Source of the DNA: Pseudomonas fluorescens NCIMB 11764
Lineage (GTDB): Bacteria; Pseudomonadota; Gammaproteobacteria; Pseudomonadales; Pseudomonadaceae
NCBI RefSeq assembly: GCF_000293885.2
Contig: NZ_CP010945.1
Coordinates: 5,600,001 to 5,664,000 of the forward strand
Direction: 5' to 3'
DNA: 64,000 nucleotides
Part shown: in pieces, positions 1-8,484 of the stretch
How positions within the stretch are numbered: the first letter of the stretch is position 1
How the letters are laid out: every line of letters starts with the position of its first letter
The notes under the pieces: model-generated
The model's database searches: none
What the model was told of the DNA's origin: nothing
Seen by the model: only the letters and a program-made list of their open reading frames with translations
Position numbers and translations under genes: made by a program

Positions 1-445
1 CGTCGGGAAAGGCTTTATAGACATCGCGCATCGACGCCGCGTAGGCATCGTTCCAGTCGAAAAGTTGTTCAACGCTGGCGGCCTCGTCAGCCTGATAGCG
101 TTGCTCCAGCGCCCGGATCAGCGCCTGTTCCACCGGTTTTGCACCCTCGCCATGCGCAAGCGCGGCACGCGTCGCCAGCCGGGCCTGGGTGACGGCGTCT
201 TTCAATTCCTGTTCGATAAACGCATCCCAGCGTTTGTTGTAATTGGGGCCGGAAGCATAGGCGATGCCCCAGTAGGCCATCGCGCAATCGTGGTCATGTT
301 CGATCGCCTCGCGGAAACAGCGGATGGATTCGTCGTGGTTGTAGCCGTAGCACCATAACAATCCCCGGTCGAACCAGAGCTGAGCCTGTGGTGAACGGGT
401 CGTTACGGGGCGGCTGTAAGTGCCCAAATCGTAATAGTCGTGCAT
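1..445 (-). CDS. TPR-repeat protein, N-terminal part (cut by window edge)
   Basis: The reading frame opens at the ATG whose complement is at 443-445 and runs off the left edge, so only the first 148 residues are visible. The start MHDYYDLGTYSR is followed by a helical stretch (QAQLWFDRGLLWCYGYNHDE, then AIEHDHDCAMAYWGIAYASG) with the small/aromatic spacing of tetratricopeptide repeats. TPR proteins are protein-interaction scaffolds, and no enzymatic motif is visible. It is cytoplasmic as far as can be seen, with no signal peptide. It is divergent from the tandem-repeat gene at 713, with a 267-bp shared upstream region. The full length and C-terminus are unknown. Confidence 0.75.
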   Translation of the reverse strand, partial: MHDYYDLGTYSRPVTTRSPQAQLWFDRGLLWCYGYNHDESIRCFREAIEHDHDCAMAYWGIAYASGPNYNKRWDAFIEQELKDAVTQARLATRAALAHGEGAKPVEQALIRALEQRYQADEAASVEQLFDWNDAYAASMRDVYKAFPD

Positions 446-712
446 CGGTTTACCCTCTCGATCAGAGCCTGGAACCTCTCAGGAAACGCCTTGCCACGGT
501 CTGATTTCCTGGAGACCGTCGATCGTTCAAGAGATCCAGCATACCCCGCAGGTTCTGCCCCAGCACTGCAACCGACGACAGGCTGGCGCAATGGAAGTCC
601 GAGGACCATTGCCGACGTCGATAGTCACCATCAACTCAATGAAGTTCTCATAAAAAATCCGCGGCGTAACATCAGCTCCATACCCAACAACTACACCCCG
701 GAGCACACCATC

Positions 713-1192
713 ATGAAACGCCAACTCTTCCTCAGCATCGCTTTCTCGGTTTTTGCAGTTAACGCTTTCGCCGCTTCTTCTGCTCACCCGGTTGTCGCTG
801 AAGGCGGCTCGGATCGTCTGATTGAAAGCCGTGTGGCTGAGGGTGGTTCGGATCGTCTGATCGAAAACCGCGTGGCCGAAGGTGGCTCCGACCGCCTGAT
901 CGAAAACCGCGTCGCCGAGGGTGGCTCCGATCGTCTGATCGAAAACCGCGTCGCCGAAGGTGGCTCCGACCGCCTGATCGAAAACCGCGTCGCCGAAGGT
1001 GGCTCCGACCGCCTTATCGAAAACCGCGTCGCCGAAGGTGGCTCCGACCGCCTGATCGAAAACCGCGTCGCCGAAGGTGGCTCCGACCGTCTGATCGAAA
1101 ACCGCGTGGCCGAAGGTGGCTCCGATCGTCTGATCGAAAACCGCGTGGCCGAAGGTGGTTCCGACCGTCTGATCGAAAGCCGCGCTGCATGA
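713..1192 (+). CDS. Secreted protein of ten 13-residue tandem repeats
   Basis: 159 residues. A signal peptide (MKRQLFLSIAFSVFAVNAFA, cleavage after AFA near residue 20) is followed by a short AASSAHPV linker and ten uninterrupted copies of VAEGGSDRLIENR ending at residue 157, then AA. The first and last copies carry ESR instead of ENR; the eight inner copies are identical in protein. I chose the ATG at 713 rather than the open frame upstream because only it starts a signal peptide. The mature protein is acidic, polar and glycine-containing, has no cysteine, and is probably periplasmic or extracellular. I vaguely recall short Pseudomonas proteins with this motif labelled phage infection protein, but cannot verify it, and no function follows from the sequence. 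A strong terminator follows. Confidence 0.85.
   Translation: MKRQLFLSIAFSVFAVNAFAASSAHPVVAEGGSDRLIESRVAEGGSDRLIENRVAEGGSDRLIENRVAEGGSDRLIENRVAEGGSDRLIENRVAEGGSDRLIENRVAEGGSDRLIENRVAEGGSDRLIENRVAEGGSDRLIENRVAEGGSDRLIESRAA
794..1183 (+). repeat. Perfect-register tandem repeat, 10 x 39 bp
   Basis: Exactly 390 bp, ten 39-bp units without indels, all inside the secreted repeat protein. Units 5 (950-988) and 7 (1028-1066) are identical; units 3, 6 and 8 differ from them by one base each; outer units 1, 2 and 10 diverge more, all but the ESR changes being synonymous. More divergent ends with a homogenised centre are typical of a minisatellite expanding by slippage or unequal recombination. Confidence 0.97.
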
Positions 1193-1218
1193 ATGAATAG
1201 CCTTGCCGCAGTACCCGA

Positions 1219-1252
1219 CAAAAAGCCCGGCCTGACCCGCCGGGCTTTTTCA
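1219..1252 (+). terminator. Rho-independent terminator of the repeat gene
   Basis: GCCCGGC (1225-1231) and GCCGGGC (1239-1245) pair around a 7-base loop; an A-run precedes and TTTTT follows. It lies 33 bp after the stop codon. Confidence 0.92.
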
Positions 1253-1342
1253 TGCACAAAAATCAGCCCCTGCTTAATGTCGCTGTCTCACTTGTGATAA
1301 ATAGCACCTGATTGCGAGTCCCGTACCCAATGAGGTTTGCCC

Positions 1343-1912
1343 ATGTTGTGTTTCCCACGCCTGCCGCTGCTGCTGACCTGCGCCCTGTCCGGTTTACTCG
1401 CTTGCGGTGCACACGCCGCCACGCCATCCCCGGCGCCCGACAGTCTGCAGCCGCTGCTGGTGACGATGAACGAACGCCTGAACATCGCTGACCTGGTGGC
1501 ATTGACCAAATGGGACAGCCACAAACCGATCCAGGACAGCGTCCGGGAAGCGCAGGTCATCGCCAACGCCAGGAAGCAGGCCGTTACCCGTAATCTCGAC
1601 CCGGACGAGGTCGCGGAGTTGATCGCCGCACAGATCGAAGCCAACAAGCTGGTGCAATACGGACTGCTCGCGCAATGGCAAGCGTCGGGCAAGGCGCCGG
1701 ACACGCCACGGCCGGACCTTGCCCATCAAATCCGCCCACGGCTGGATGAGCTGCAAAACCGCCTGTTGCAGCACTACGCCGATTTCGCGCCTTATCGCAA
1801 AGACCCGAACTGTGCCCATTGGCTGGCCAAGGAGCGATCCGCGCTGATCAAGGATGGCCTGCATGGCCAGGCACTGATCCGCGCCACCGGGGATTTGTGC
1901 GTGACGGATTGA
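1343..1912 (+). CDS. Periplasmic chorismate mutase (AroQ-gamma type)
   Basis: 189 residues. A Sec signal peptide with a cysteine near the cleavage region (LSGLLACGAHAA, residues 17-28) precedes an all-helical chorismate mutase domain: MNERLNIADLVALTKW, then the R/K/E pattern of AroQ (VREAQVI, LDPDEVAELIAAQIEANKL). It would convert chorismate to prephenate outside the cytoplasm, as the secreted gamma-class enzymes of Pseudomonas and Salmonella do; the physiological reason for this location is unresolved. Two cysteines in the C-terminal part (NCAHW and DLCVTD) may form a disulfide, a feature of the exported class. The ATG at 1343 is preferred over TTG at 1337; a GAGG lies upstream. It is convergent with the cytochrome gene, 4 bp apart. 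Confidence 0.85.
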   Translation: MLCFPRLPLLLTCALSGLLACGAHAATPSPAPDSLQPLLVTMNERLNIADLVALTKWDSHKPIQDSVREAQVIANARKQAVTRNLDPDEVAELIAAQIEANKLVQYGLLAQWQASGKAPDTPRPDLAHQIRPRLDELQNRLLQHYADFAPYRKDPNCAHWLAKERSALIKDGLHGQALIRATGDLCVTD

Positions 1913-1916
1913 TGGG

Positions 1917-2306
1917 CTACTGCGGCTGAAACGTCTGCAAGTACGCCAGCACATCCTCGATCTTCTCTGGATCGCTGAGCCCCCAGAAAATCATCCGGGT
2001 GCCCGGCACCACTTTCTTCGGCGCTTCGAGGTAAGCCGTCAGTGTCTCGCGGGTCCAGACAATGCCGGCGGATTTCATCGCGTCGGAGTACTGGTAGTCC
2101 GCCGAGCTTCCCGAAGGGCGGCCGAAGATGCCGTTGAGTGGCGGGCCGAAACCGCCCCGGGCCGACTCGCCCACTTGATGGCAGCCACCGCAGATCCGCG
2201 TGAACAGTTTCGCCCCGGCTTCAACATCCCCCGCCGCTGCCACCGGTGTGCAAAATGCCCCTGCCGTCAGTGCAAGGACGAAGGTGAGGCTTACGGCTTT
2301 CATCAT
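1917..2306 (-). CDS. Small periplasmic c-type cytochrome
   Basis: 129 residues from the ATG at 2306 (a second ATG at 2303 would serve equally). The signal peptide (KAVSLTFVLALTAGAFCTPVAAA) is followed by a class I cytochrome c domain: haem attachment motif CGGCH preceded by GAKLFTRI, the GFGPPLNGIFGR loop, and the distal methionine in PGTRMIFWGL. One haem per chain is expected, Met/His ligated. It resembles cytochrome c2 or c-550 electron shuttles. The neighbours do not reveal a redox partner, so its donor and acceptor are unknown. It is divergent from the glutamine-synthetase-like operon, with a 359-bp gap. Confidence 0.88.
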   Translation of the reverse strand: MMKAVSLTFVLALTAGAFCTPVAAAGDVEAGAKLFTRICGGCHQVGESARGGFGPPLNGIFGRPSGSSADYQYSDAMKSAGIVWTRETLTAYLEAPKKVVPGTRMIFWGLSDPEKIEDVLAYLQTFQPQ

Positions 2307-2665
2307 GTTCGGTTCCAGTGAGGTCAATCGGCGCAGCCGGTGCATTTTCGCGCCTACCTTACCCGATTGCAGCAGCCTGACGGGCACTGGTCACTCAAGC
2401 GTCGACGGGGTGCGCGGGTCCGGCACTGATCCCGCAATCGGTCAAGACGGTGCCAGGGGCGTGCCGGATCGTTTGCGCCGGATTGGCTACACGCCTTTGA
2501 TTCAGCGGGCTTGGGGTCATGTGGACTTGCAGTTTTCAACAGTAGGCTAAGCTTGGATCAGCTCATTGCTCACGATGCTCGATTCTGCAGGGTTTTGGTT
2601 TTTCTGGAGAGCGTCTGCAACAGCTATCTCAGACAGGCCCAACCCTTTCACGCAGGATTGACGTG
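2307..2665. other. Intergenic region between cytochrome c and the GS-like operon
   Basis: 359 bp without a convincing gene; short open frames here have no ribosome binding site or recognisable sequence. It must carry the two divergent promoters. A GGATCAGCTCATTGC stretch near 2553 looks like a sigma-54 site but has 11 rather than 10 bases between GG and GC, so I do not call it. Confidence 0.6.
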
Positions 2666-4039
2666 ATGACCGAGCCCCTTCTCAGTTTTGATGCGCTCAA
2701 GCGCGCTGCTGCCGCTGGTGAAATCGATACCGTACTGGTCTGCATGGTTGACATGCAGGGACGCCTGGTCGGCAAGCGCTTCCAGGTCGAGTTTTTCATC
2801 GACAGTGGTCACGAAGAAACCCACTGTTGCAACTACCTGCTGGCCGATGACATCGACATGGAACCGGTCCCCGGTTACGCCGCGGCCAGCTGGAGCAAAG
2901 GCTATGGCGACTTCGTCCTCAAGCCCGACATGTCCACGCTGCGCCGCGTGCCCTGGCTGGAATGCACGGCGCTGGTGCTGTGCGATGTGCTCGATCATCA
3001 CCATCGAAAAGACTTGCCCCACAGCCCGCGGGCGATTCTGAAAAAACAGGTCGAGCGCCTGCGCGAACGCGGCTACACCGGCATGTTCGCGTCGGAACTC
3101 GAGTTCTATCTGTTCGATGAGAGCTACGAGGCGATCCACAAGCGCAATTATCACAAACCGAAAACCGCCGGCCATTACATCGAGGACTACAACATCCTGC
3201 AGACCACCCGCGAGGAGCCGGTGCTGCGGGCGATTCGCAAACATTTGCAGGCGTCGGGCATTCCCGTGGAAAACTCCAAGGGCGAATGGGGACCCGGCCA
3301 GGAAGAAATCAACATCCGTTACGCCGATGCCATGACCATGGCCGATCATCACGTCATCATCAAGCACGCCTGCAAAGAGATCGCGCAGTTGCAAGGCAAG
3401 GCGATCACGTTCATGGCCAAGTGGCGCTATGACGCCGCCGGCTCCAGCAGCCATATCCATAATTCGCTGTGGGACAAGAACGCCAAAAAGCCGCTGTTTT
3501 TCGACGCGAAAGCCGAGTTCGGCATGTCGAAACTGATGCGCGCCTGGGTCGCCGGGCAGCTCAAGTACGCCAACGACATCACCTGTTTTCTCGCGCCGTA
3601 CATCAATTCATACAAGCGCTTCCAGGCCGGCACCTTCGCACCGACGCGGGCAGTGTGGAGCCGGGACAATCGCACCGCCGGCTTTCGTTTGTGCGCCGAA
3701 GCCAGCAAATCCATCCGCATCGAATGCCGCATCGGCGGCGCGGACCTCAACCCTTACCTGGCCTTCGCTGCGCTGATCGCGGCGGGCCTGGCCGGTGTCG
3801 ATGAGAAGCTCGAACTCGCGGCGCCGTTCGAGGGCGATGCCTACCTCGACGAGGATCTGCCGGAAGTCTCGAAAACCCTGCGCGACGCGTGCTCCGCACT
3901 CAAGGGCTCGAGCATGTTGCGCGAGGCGTTCGGCGATGAAGTGATCGAACACTACGTGCACACCGCCGAGTGGGAGCAAAAAGAGTACGACCGGCGTATC
4001 ACCGACTGGGAACTGCAGCGCGGCTTCGAGCGCTATTGA
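2666..4039 (+). CDS. Glutamine synthetase-like gamma-glutamylamide ligase
   Basis: 457 residues, cytoplasmic. The glutamine synthetase fold is shown by the ATP-site acidic motif SELEFYLFD, the GEWGPGQEEINIRYADA strand, the ammonia/amine-site region AGSSSHIHNSLWD, and the arginine-rich FAPTRAVWSRDNRTAGFR ending in IECRIGGADLNPYLAFAA. The shape matches GS paralogues (PuuA, PauA, IpuC) that ligate glutamate to an amine rather than to ammonia. The genes downstream (aldehyde and alcohol dehydrogenases, permease) support amine or amino-alcohol catabolism rather than nitrogen assimilation. ATG at 2666 follows an in-frame alternative start codon at 2663, so either may be used. The next gene starts 7 bp after the stop. 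The substrate cannot be read from the sequence. Confidence 0.88.
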   Translation: MTEPLLSFDALKRAAAAGEIDTVLVCMVDMQGRLVGKRFQVEFFIDSGHEETHCCNYLLADDIDMEPVPGYAAASWSKGYGDFVLKPDMSTLRRVPWLECTALVLCDVLDHHHRKDLPHSPRAILKKQVERLRERGYTGMFASELEFYLFDESYEAIHKRNYHKPKTAGHYIEDYNILQTTREEPVLRAIRKHLQASGIPVENSKGEWGPGQEEINIRYADAMTMADHHVIIKHACKEIAQLQGKAITFMAKWRYDAAGSSSHIHNSLWDKNAKKPLFFDAKAEFGMSKLMRAWVAGQLKYANDITCFLAPYINSYKRFQAGTFAPTRAVWSRDNRTAGFRLCAEASKSIRIECRIGGADLNPYLAFAALIAAGLAGVDEKLELAAPFEGDAYLDEDLPEVSKTLRDACSALKGSSMLREAFGDEVIEHYVHTAEWEQKEYDRRITDWELQRGFERY

Positions 4040-4046
4040 GCACATC

Positions 4047-5438
4047 ATGACGGCCAAGGTTCAGCTTGTTTCACCGGTCGATGGCCGGTTTTTTGTCGAG
4101 CGCGATTGTGCCTCTACGGCGCAGATCGAGCAGGTCCTGTCGGCGGCCGCCACCGCCCAGGTTCTATGGCAGCGCCGATCGCTGGGCGAACGTGCTGCCT
4201 TGTGCAGCGCCGCCGTGGACGCGATGCTGTCGATGCAGGCGGACATCGTGCCGGAACTGGCCTGGCAGATGGGTCGCCCGGTGCGCTTTGGCGCGGGAGA
4301 ACTGCGCGGTTTCGCCGAACGCGCCCGCCACATGATCGCGATAGCGCCTGAAGCGTTGGCACCTGTGGAACCCGATCCTGTCGCGGGTTTTCGGCGCTTT
4401 ATCAAACGCGAACCGTTGGGCACGGTGCTGGTCGTTGCGCCTTGGAATTATCCGTACCTGACGGCGGTGAATACGATCATCCCGGCGCTGATGGCCGGCA
4501 ACAGTGTGATCCTCAAACACGCCACGCAAACGCTGCTGGTCGGCGAACGTTTCGCCGAAGCCATGCGTCGCGCCAAGCTGCCCGACGGGCTGTTCCATAA
4601 CGTGCTGCTCGACCATCAGCAGACGTCCGCGATCATTGCTTCGGGCCGCGTGCACCAGGTTAACTTCACCGGTTCGGTCGAGGCCGGCAAAGCCATGGAA
4701 GCCGCTGCCGCTGGGCGTTTCATCGGCGTGGGCCTGGAGCTCGGTGGCAAAGACCCGGCCTACGTTCGCGCCGATGCCAACCTTGAGCACGCGGTGGAGA
4801 ATCTGGTGGATGGCAGCTTCTTCAATTCCGGGCAAAGCTGCTGCGCCATCGAGCGCATCTACGTCGATCAAACAATCTATCCGGCATTTGTCGAACGCTT
4901 CATCGAACTGACTGGCCACTATGTATTGGGCAATCCACTGGACGAGGCCACGACGCTGGGCCCTATGGTGACACCGGGCGCCGCCGACTTTGTTCGCGGA
5001 CAAATCGCCGACGCGCTCACGCAAGGCGCCAGAGCGCTGATCGATCCAAAGACTTTCCCCGCCGATGCGCCGGGCAGCGCCTATCTGGCGCCGCAGGTAT
5101 TGGTCGATGTCACTCATCAAATGTCAGTCATGCGCGACGAAAGCTTTGGCCCGGTGGTCGGCATCATGCCGGTAGCTGGTGACGACCAAGCCATCGCCCT
5201 GATGAACGACAGCGCGTTCGGCCTCAGCGCATCCCTGTGGACCCGGGACCTCGCCGCCGCCGAACGCCTCGGCAACGAGATCGCCACCGGCACCGTGTTC
5301 ATGAACCGTTGCGATTACCTGGACCCGGCGCTGGCCTGGACCGGGGTCAAGAACAGTGGACGCGGCGTCACCCTCTCGCGCCTGGGCTACGAGCACCTGA
5401 CCCGCGCCAAATCCTTTCATCTGCGCCACGAGGTGTAG
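4047..5438 (+). CDS. NAD(P)-dependent aldehyde dehydrogenase
   Basis: 463 residues. ALDH superfamily: cofactor-site motif VVAPWNYP, the general-base glutamate in GLELGGKDPAYV, and the nucleophile Cys265 in FNSGQSCCAIERIY. The C-terminal NRCDYLDPALAWTGVKNSGRG loop is typical of the succinate-semialdehyde / aminoaldehyde branch. It oxidises an aldehyde to a carboxylate. In this operon the likely substrate is the gamma-glutamylated aldehyde produced by the alcohol dehydrogenase next door. It sits 7 bp after the ligase and 3 bp before the next start, so translational coupling is likely. Confidence 0.92.
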   Translation: MTAKVQLVSPVDGRFFVERDCASTAQIEQVLSAAATAQVLWQRRSLGERAALCSAAVDAMLSMQADIVPELAWQMGRPVRFGAGELRGFAERARHMIAIAPEALAPVEPDPVAGFRRFIKREPLGTVLVVAPWNYPYLTAVNTIIPALMAGNSVILKHATQTLLVGERFAEAMRRAKLPDGLFHNVLLDHQQTSAIIASGRVHQVNFTGSVEAGKAMEAAAAGRFIGVGLELGGKDPAYVRADANLEHAVENLVDGSFFNSGQSCCAIERIYVDQTIYPAFVERFIELTGHYVLGNPLDEATTLGPMVTPGAADFVRGQIADALTQGARALIDPKTFPADAPGSAYLAPQVLVDVTHQMSVMRDESFGPVVGIMPVAGDDQAIALMNDSAFGLSASLWTRDLAAAERLGNEIATGTVFMNRCDYLDPALAWTGVKNSGRGVTLSRLGYEHLTRAKSFHLRHEV

Positions 5439-5441
5439 GCC

Positions 5442-6602
5442 ATGAACCTGACTGGAAACTGGAACTACCCCACCAGCATTCGCTTCGGTGTCGGCCGCAT
5501 CGCCGAGCTGGCCGAGGTCTGTCGCAGCCAGGGTATCGAGCGACCGCTGCTGGTCACCGACAGTGGCCTGGCGCGCGCGCCGATCACCACGGCAGCGTTG
5601 GAATCCATGCGCGCTGCCGGCCTGGGCGTCGCGCTGTTTTGTGACCTCAAGCCCAATCCCATCGAGGCCAACCTCGCCGGCGGGCTCGACGCCTGGCGCG
5701 CCGGCAAGCACGACGGCGTGGTCGCCTTCGGCGGTGGCAGCGGCCTGGACATGGGCAAACTCATTGCCTTCATGAGCGGGCAGACCCGACCGGTGTGGGA
5801 TTTCGAAGACATCGGCGACTACTGGACCCGCGCCGACGAAAGCAGTATCGCCCCGGTCATTGCGGTGCCGACCACGGCGGGCACCGGTTCCGAGGTCGGC
5901 CGCGCGGCGGTGATCATCGACGAAAGCACGCACACCAAACGCATCATCTTCCACCCCAAAATGATGCCGCGGGTGGTCATCAGCGACCCGGCGCTCACCG
6001 TCGGCATGCCGGCAAAAGTCACCGCCGGCACCGGCATGGATGCGTTCGCGCATTGCCTGGAGTCGTACTGTGCCCCCGGTTTTCATCCGATGGCCGACGG
6101 CATCGCGGTGGAAGGCATGCGCCTGGTGGCCAATGCCCTGGTGCGCGCCGTGCACACCCCCTCGGACCTTGAGGCGCGGGCGCAAATGCTCGCTGCCGCA
6201 GCGATGGGCGCCACCGCATTCCAGAAAGGCCTGGGCGGCATGCACGCACTTTCGCATCCGGTGGGTGCGTTGTACGACACCCATCACGGCATGACCAACG
6301 CCACGTTCATGCCCTATGTCCTGCAATTCAATCGCCCGGCCATCGAAGAGCGCATCACCCGCCTCGCGGCGTATCTGCGCCTGCCCTCCCCCGGCTTCGA
6401 CAGCTTTCTGGCCTTCGTCCTCAAGCTGCGCAAGGACATCGGCGTGCCGCATACGCTGTTTGAACTGGGCGTGGATGACCGGCAGGCCGACCTGATCGCG
6501 GACATGGCAATTGTCGACCCCTCGGCCGGCGGCAACCCGCTGCCATTGACCAAGGACGGCGCGGCCCACATTTTCGATGCGGCTTTTCACGGCCGTCTCT
6601 AG
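5442..6602 (+). CDS. Iron-containing alcohol dehydrogenase
   Basis: 386 residues, group III Fe-ADH. The N-terminal nucleotide-binding half has GGGSGLDMGK, where NAD(P) phosphates bind, and PTTAGTGSEV. The metal ligands are Asp200 and His204 (MDAFAH), His268 (GGMHALSHPVG) and His282 (DTHHG), all present. The enzyme interconverts an alcohol and an aldehyde in the cytoplasm. Its partner is the aldehyde dehydrogenase just upstream, suggesting a two-step oxidation of a hydroxyl group to a carboxylate. Such a pair makes sense for an amino alcohol whose amino group has first been capped with glutamate. The permease start follows 114 bp later. Confidence 0.92.
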   Translation: MNLTGNWNYPTSIRFGVGRIAELAEVCRSQGIERPLLVTDSGLARAPITTAALESMRAAGLGVALFCDLKPNPIEANLAGGLDAWRAGKHDGVVAFGGGSGLDMGKLIAFMSGQTRPVWDFEDIGDYWTRADESSIAPVIAVPTTAGTGSEVGRAAVIIDESTHTKRIIFHPKMMPRVVISDPALTVGMPAKVTAGTGMDAFAHCLESYCAPGFHPMADGIAVEGMRLVANALVRAVHTPSDLEARAQMLAAAAMGATAFQKGLGGMHALSHPVGALYDTHHGMTNATFMPYVLQFNRPAIEERITRLAAYLRLPSPGFDSFLAFVLKLRKDIGVPHTLFELGVDDRQADLIADMAIVDPSAGGNPLPLTKDGAAHIFDAAFHGRL

Positions 6603-6716
6603 ATCCGGAGCAGTCAGTGGTATCGGTTGGAAAAGGAGCAGTACGACAAGGTGTTGAAGGCCAGTCCATTGCGCACACGCCAGTGGATTGAATCAAAACC
6701 TGATGGGGTACACAGC

Positions 6717-8273
6717 ATGAACCCAGCAAGCCAGCCTGGCACCGACGCGCACGACGATGACGTCAAGGTGCTGCACAGCATGGGCTACGCCCAGCAACTC
6801 TCGCGACGAATGGGTGTTTTCTCCAACTTCGCCATTTCCTTTTCGATCATCTGCATCCTCTCCGGCGGCATCAACTCACTGGCCCAGGGCACGTCGGGTG
6901 CAGGGGGGGCGTCGATTGGCATCGGCTGGCCCATCGGGTGCCTGATCTCAGGGGTTTTTGCCCTGGCCATGGCGCAGATTTCCTCGGCCTACCCCACCGC
7001 TGGCGGGCTCTATCACTGGGGCTCGATCCTGGGTAACCGCTTTACCGGCTGGCTGACGGCCTGGTTCAATCTGTTGGGACTGATCACCGTGCTGGGCGCC
7101 ATCAACGTCGGCACCTACTACTTCTTTTTCGGTGCCTTCGGACCGGCCCTCGGCATGGAAGACACCACCACGGTCAGGGTGATTTTCCTGGCGATCCTGA
7201 CCGGTATCCAGGCCCTGTGTAACCACTTTGGAATCGGCCTGACCGCGAAGCTCACCGACTTCTCGGGCTACCTGATTTTTGCCACGGCGCTTGCCTTGAC
7301 CCTCGTCTGCCTGATCTCCGCACCGAGCTATGAATTCGCCCGTTTGTGGACCTTCGGCAACTATTCCGGCGAAGCCGGCGGCAGCGTCTGGCCACAGGTT
7401 TCGAACGGTTGGGTGTTCATGCTCGGCCTGCTGTTGCCGATCTACACCATCACCGGTTATGACGCGTCGGCGCATACCTCCGAAGAGACCCACAACGCGG
7501 CCATGTCGGTGCCGCGCGGCATGGTCATGTCGGTGGTCTGGTCGTTGCTGTTCGGTTGGGTGATGCTCAGCTCATTCGTCCTGATGCTGCCAAGCATGGA
7601 CGAAGCGGCGAAACAGGGCTGGAACGTGTTCTTCTGGGCCATGAATGCCCAGGTGAGCCCGACCATCAAACTGGCGCTTTACGTGGCGATTTTCATCTCG
7701 CAGTTTCTCTGCGGTCTGGCCACCGTGACCTCGGTGTCACGCATGATCTTCGCCTTCTCCCGGGACGGCGGCCTGCCCTGCTCGAAAGCACTGGCCTCGG
7801 TCTCGCCGAAATATCGCAGCCCGGTGGCCGCCATCTGGACCGGCGCTACCCTGGCGGTGTTGTTCGACTGGGGCTCGTCGGTGATCTCGATCGGGGCAAC
7901 GCCGGTCTACACCATCGTGGTCTCGTGCACGGTGATCTTCCTGTTCTTCTCTTTCATCATCCCCATCGTGCTGGGCCTGTTCACTTACGGGACCGCGAAG
8001 TGGCCGACCATGGGGCCGTGGAACATGGGACGCGGGTTGTATTCACTGTTCGCCATCCTCTCGATCCTGTCGATGGTGGTGATCTTCGTCATCGGCATCC
8101 AGCCACCGAACGACTGGGCGCTGTACATCACCATCGGATTCCTGGTGCTGACGGCCATCGTCTGGTTCGGTTTTGAGGCTCGGCGCTTTCAGGGCCCGCC
8201 GACGGGCGATCTGATCGTCAAGCGTCAGGCGGAAATTGCGGCGACGGAGGCGGCGTTGAACAAGCAGGTGTGA
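6717..8273 (+). CDS. APC-superfamily amino acid/amine permease
   Basis: 518 residues from the ATG at 6717 (GGGG 8 bp upstream); a longer frame begins with TTG at 6627. The short acidic N-terminus (DAHDDDVKVL) is followed by about twelve hydrophobic segments, beginning FSNFAISFSIICILSGGI, which matches the conserved first helix of the eukaryote-like GABA/choline permease branch, with PTAGGLYHWG after helix 2. It sits in the inner membrane. As last gene of the operon it probably imports the amine or amino alcohol that the upstream ligase and dehydrogenases degrade. No outer-membrane partner or regulator lies nearby. Confidence 0.9.
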   Translation: MNPASQPGTDAHDDDVKVLHSMGYAQQLSRRMGVFSNFAISFSIICILSGGINSLAQGTSGAGGASIGIGWPIGCLISGVFALAMAQISSAYPTAGGLYHWGSILGNRFTGWLTAWFNLLGLITVLGAINVGTYYFFFGAFGPALGMEDTTTVRVIFLAILTGIQALCNHFGIGLTAKLTDFSGYLIFATALALTLVCLISAPSYEFARLWTFGNYSGEAGGSVWPQVSNGWVFMLGLLLPIYTITGYDASAHTSEETHNAAMSVPRGMVMSVVWSLLFGWVMLSSFVLMLPSMDEAAKQGWNVFFWAMNAQVSPTIKLALYVAIFISQFLCGLATVTSVSRMIFAFSRDGGLPCSKALASVSPKYRSPVAAIWTGATLAVLFDWGSSVISIGATPVYTIVVSCTVIFLFFSFIIPIVLGLFTYGTAKWPTMGPWNMGRGLYSLFAILSILSMVVIFVIGIQPPNDWALYITIGFLVLTAIVWFGFEARRFQGPPTGDLIVKRQAEIAATEAALNKQV

Positions 8274-8283
8274 AGGCTTTTAC

Positions 8284-8312
8284 CTGTGGGGGGCGAGCTT
8301 GCTCGCTCCCGC
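8284..8312. repeat. REP-type palindrome
   Basis: GGCGAGC-TT-GCTCGCTCCC core just after the permease stop; it matches other intergenic palindromes of this window (9463, 25543, 56726) in the GAGC-TT-GCTC centre. Confidence 0.7.
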
Positions 8313-8484
8313 ATTTGTATCGATCTGTATTTTTTCGCGGCGATCTTACACCGCGTTACACAAGTGCCGGATCAGGACACATCCGCACTACATGAGGATG
8401 AAAAAGTGGGCCACATCGGAAACTCAGACGTTTTCCGGTGAACAGCAATGTAGAAGAGCCCAAAAACCTCAGCAGGAACCCGCC

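Noticed and set aside
794..1183. Direct repeats that could be a CRISPR array
   Set aside because: Units are contiguous with no spacers, in frame, and lie in a gene with a signal peptide.
794..1183. Curli/CsgA-like amyloid repeats
   Set aside because: Curli repeats have S-x5-Q-x4-N-x5-Q; these lack Gln and the spacing.
784..1257. Long minus-strand open frame over the repeats (157 codons)
   Set aside because: A shadow of the 39-bp repeat; every repeat extends it in register. No start signal and no signal peptide.
2540..2580. Sigma-54 -24/-12 promoter before the GS-like operon
   Set aside because: GG and GC are 11 rather than 10 bases apart; flanks do not match.
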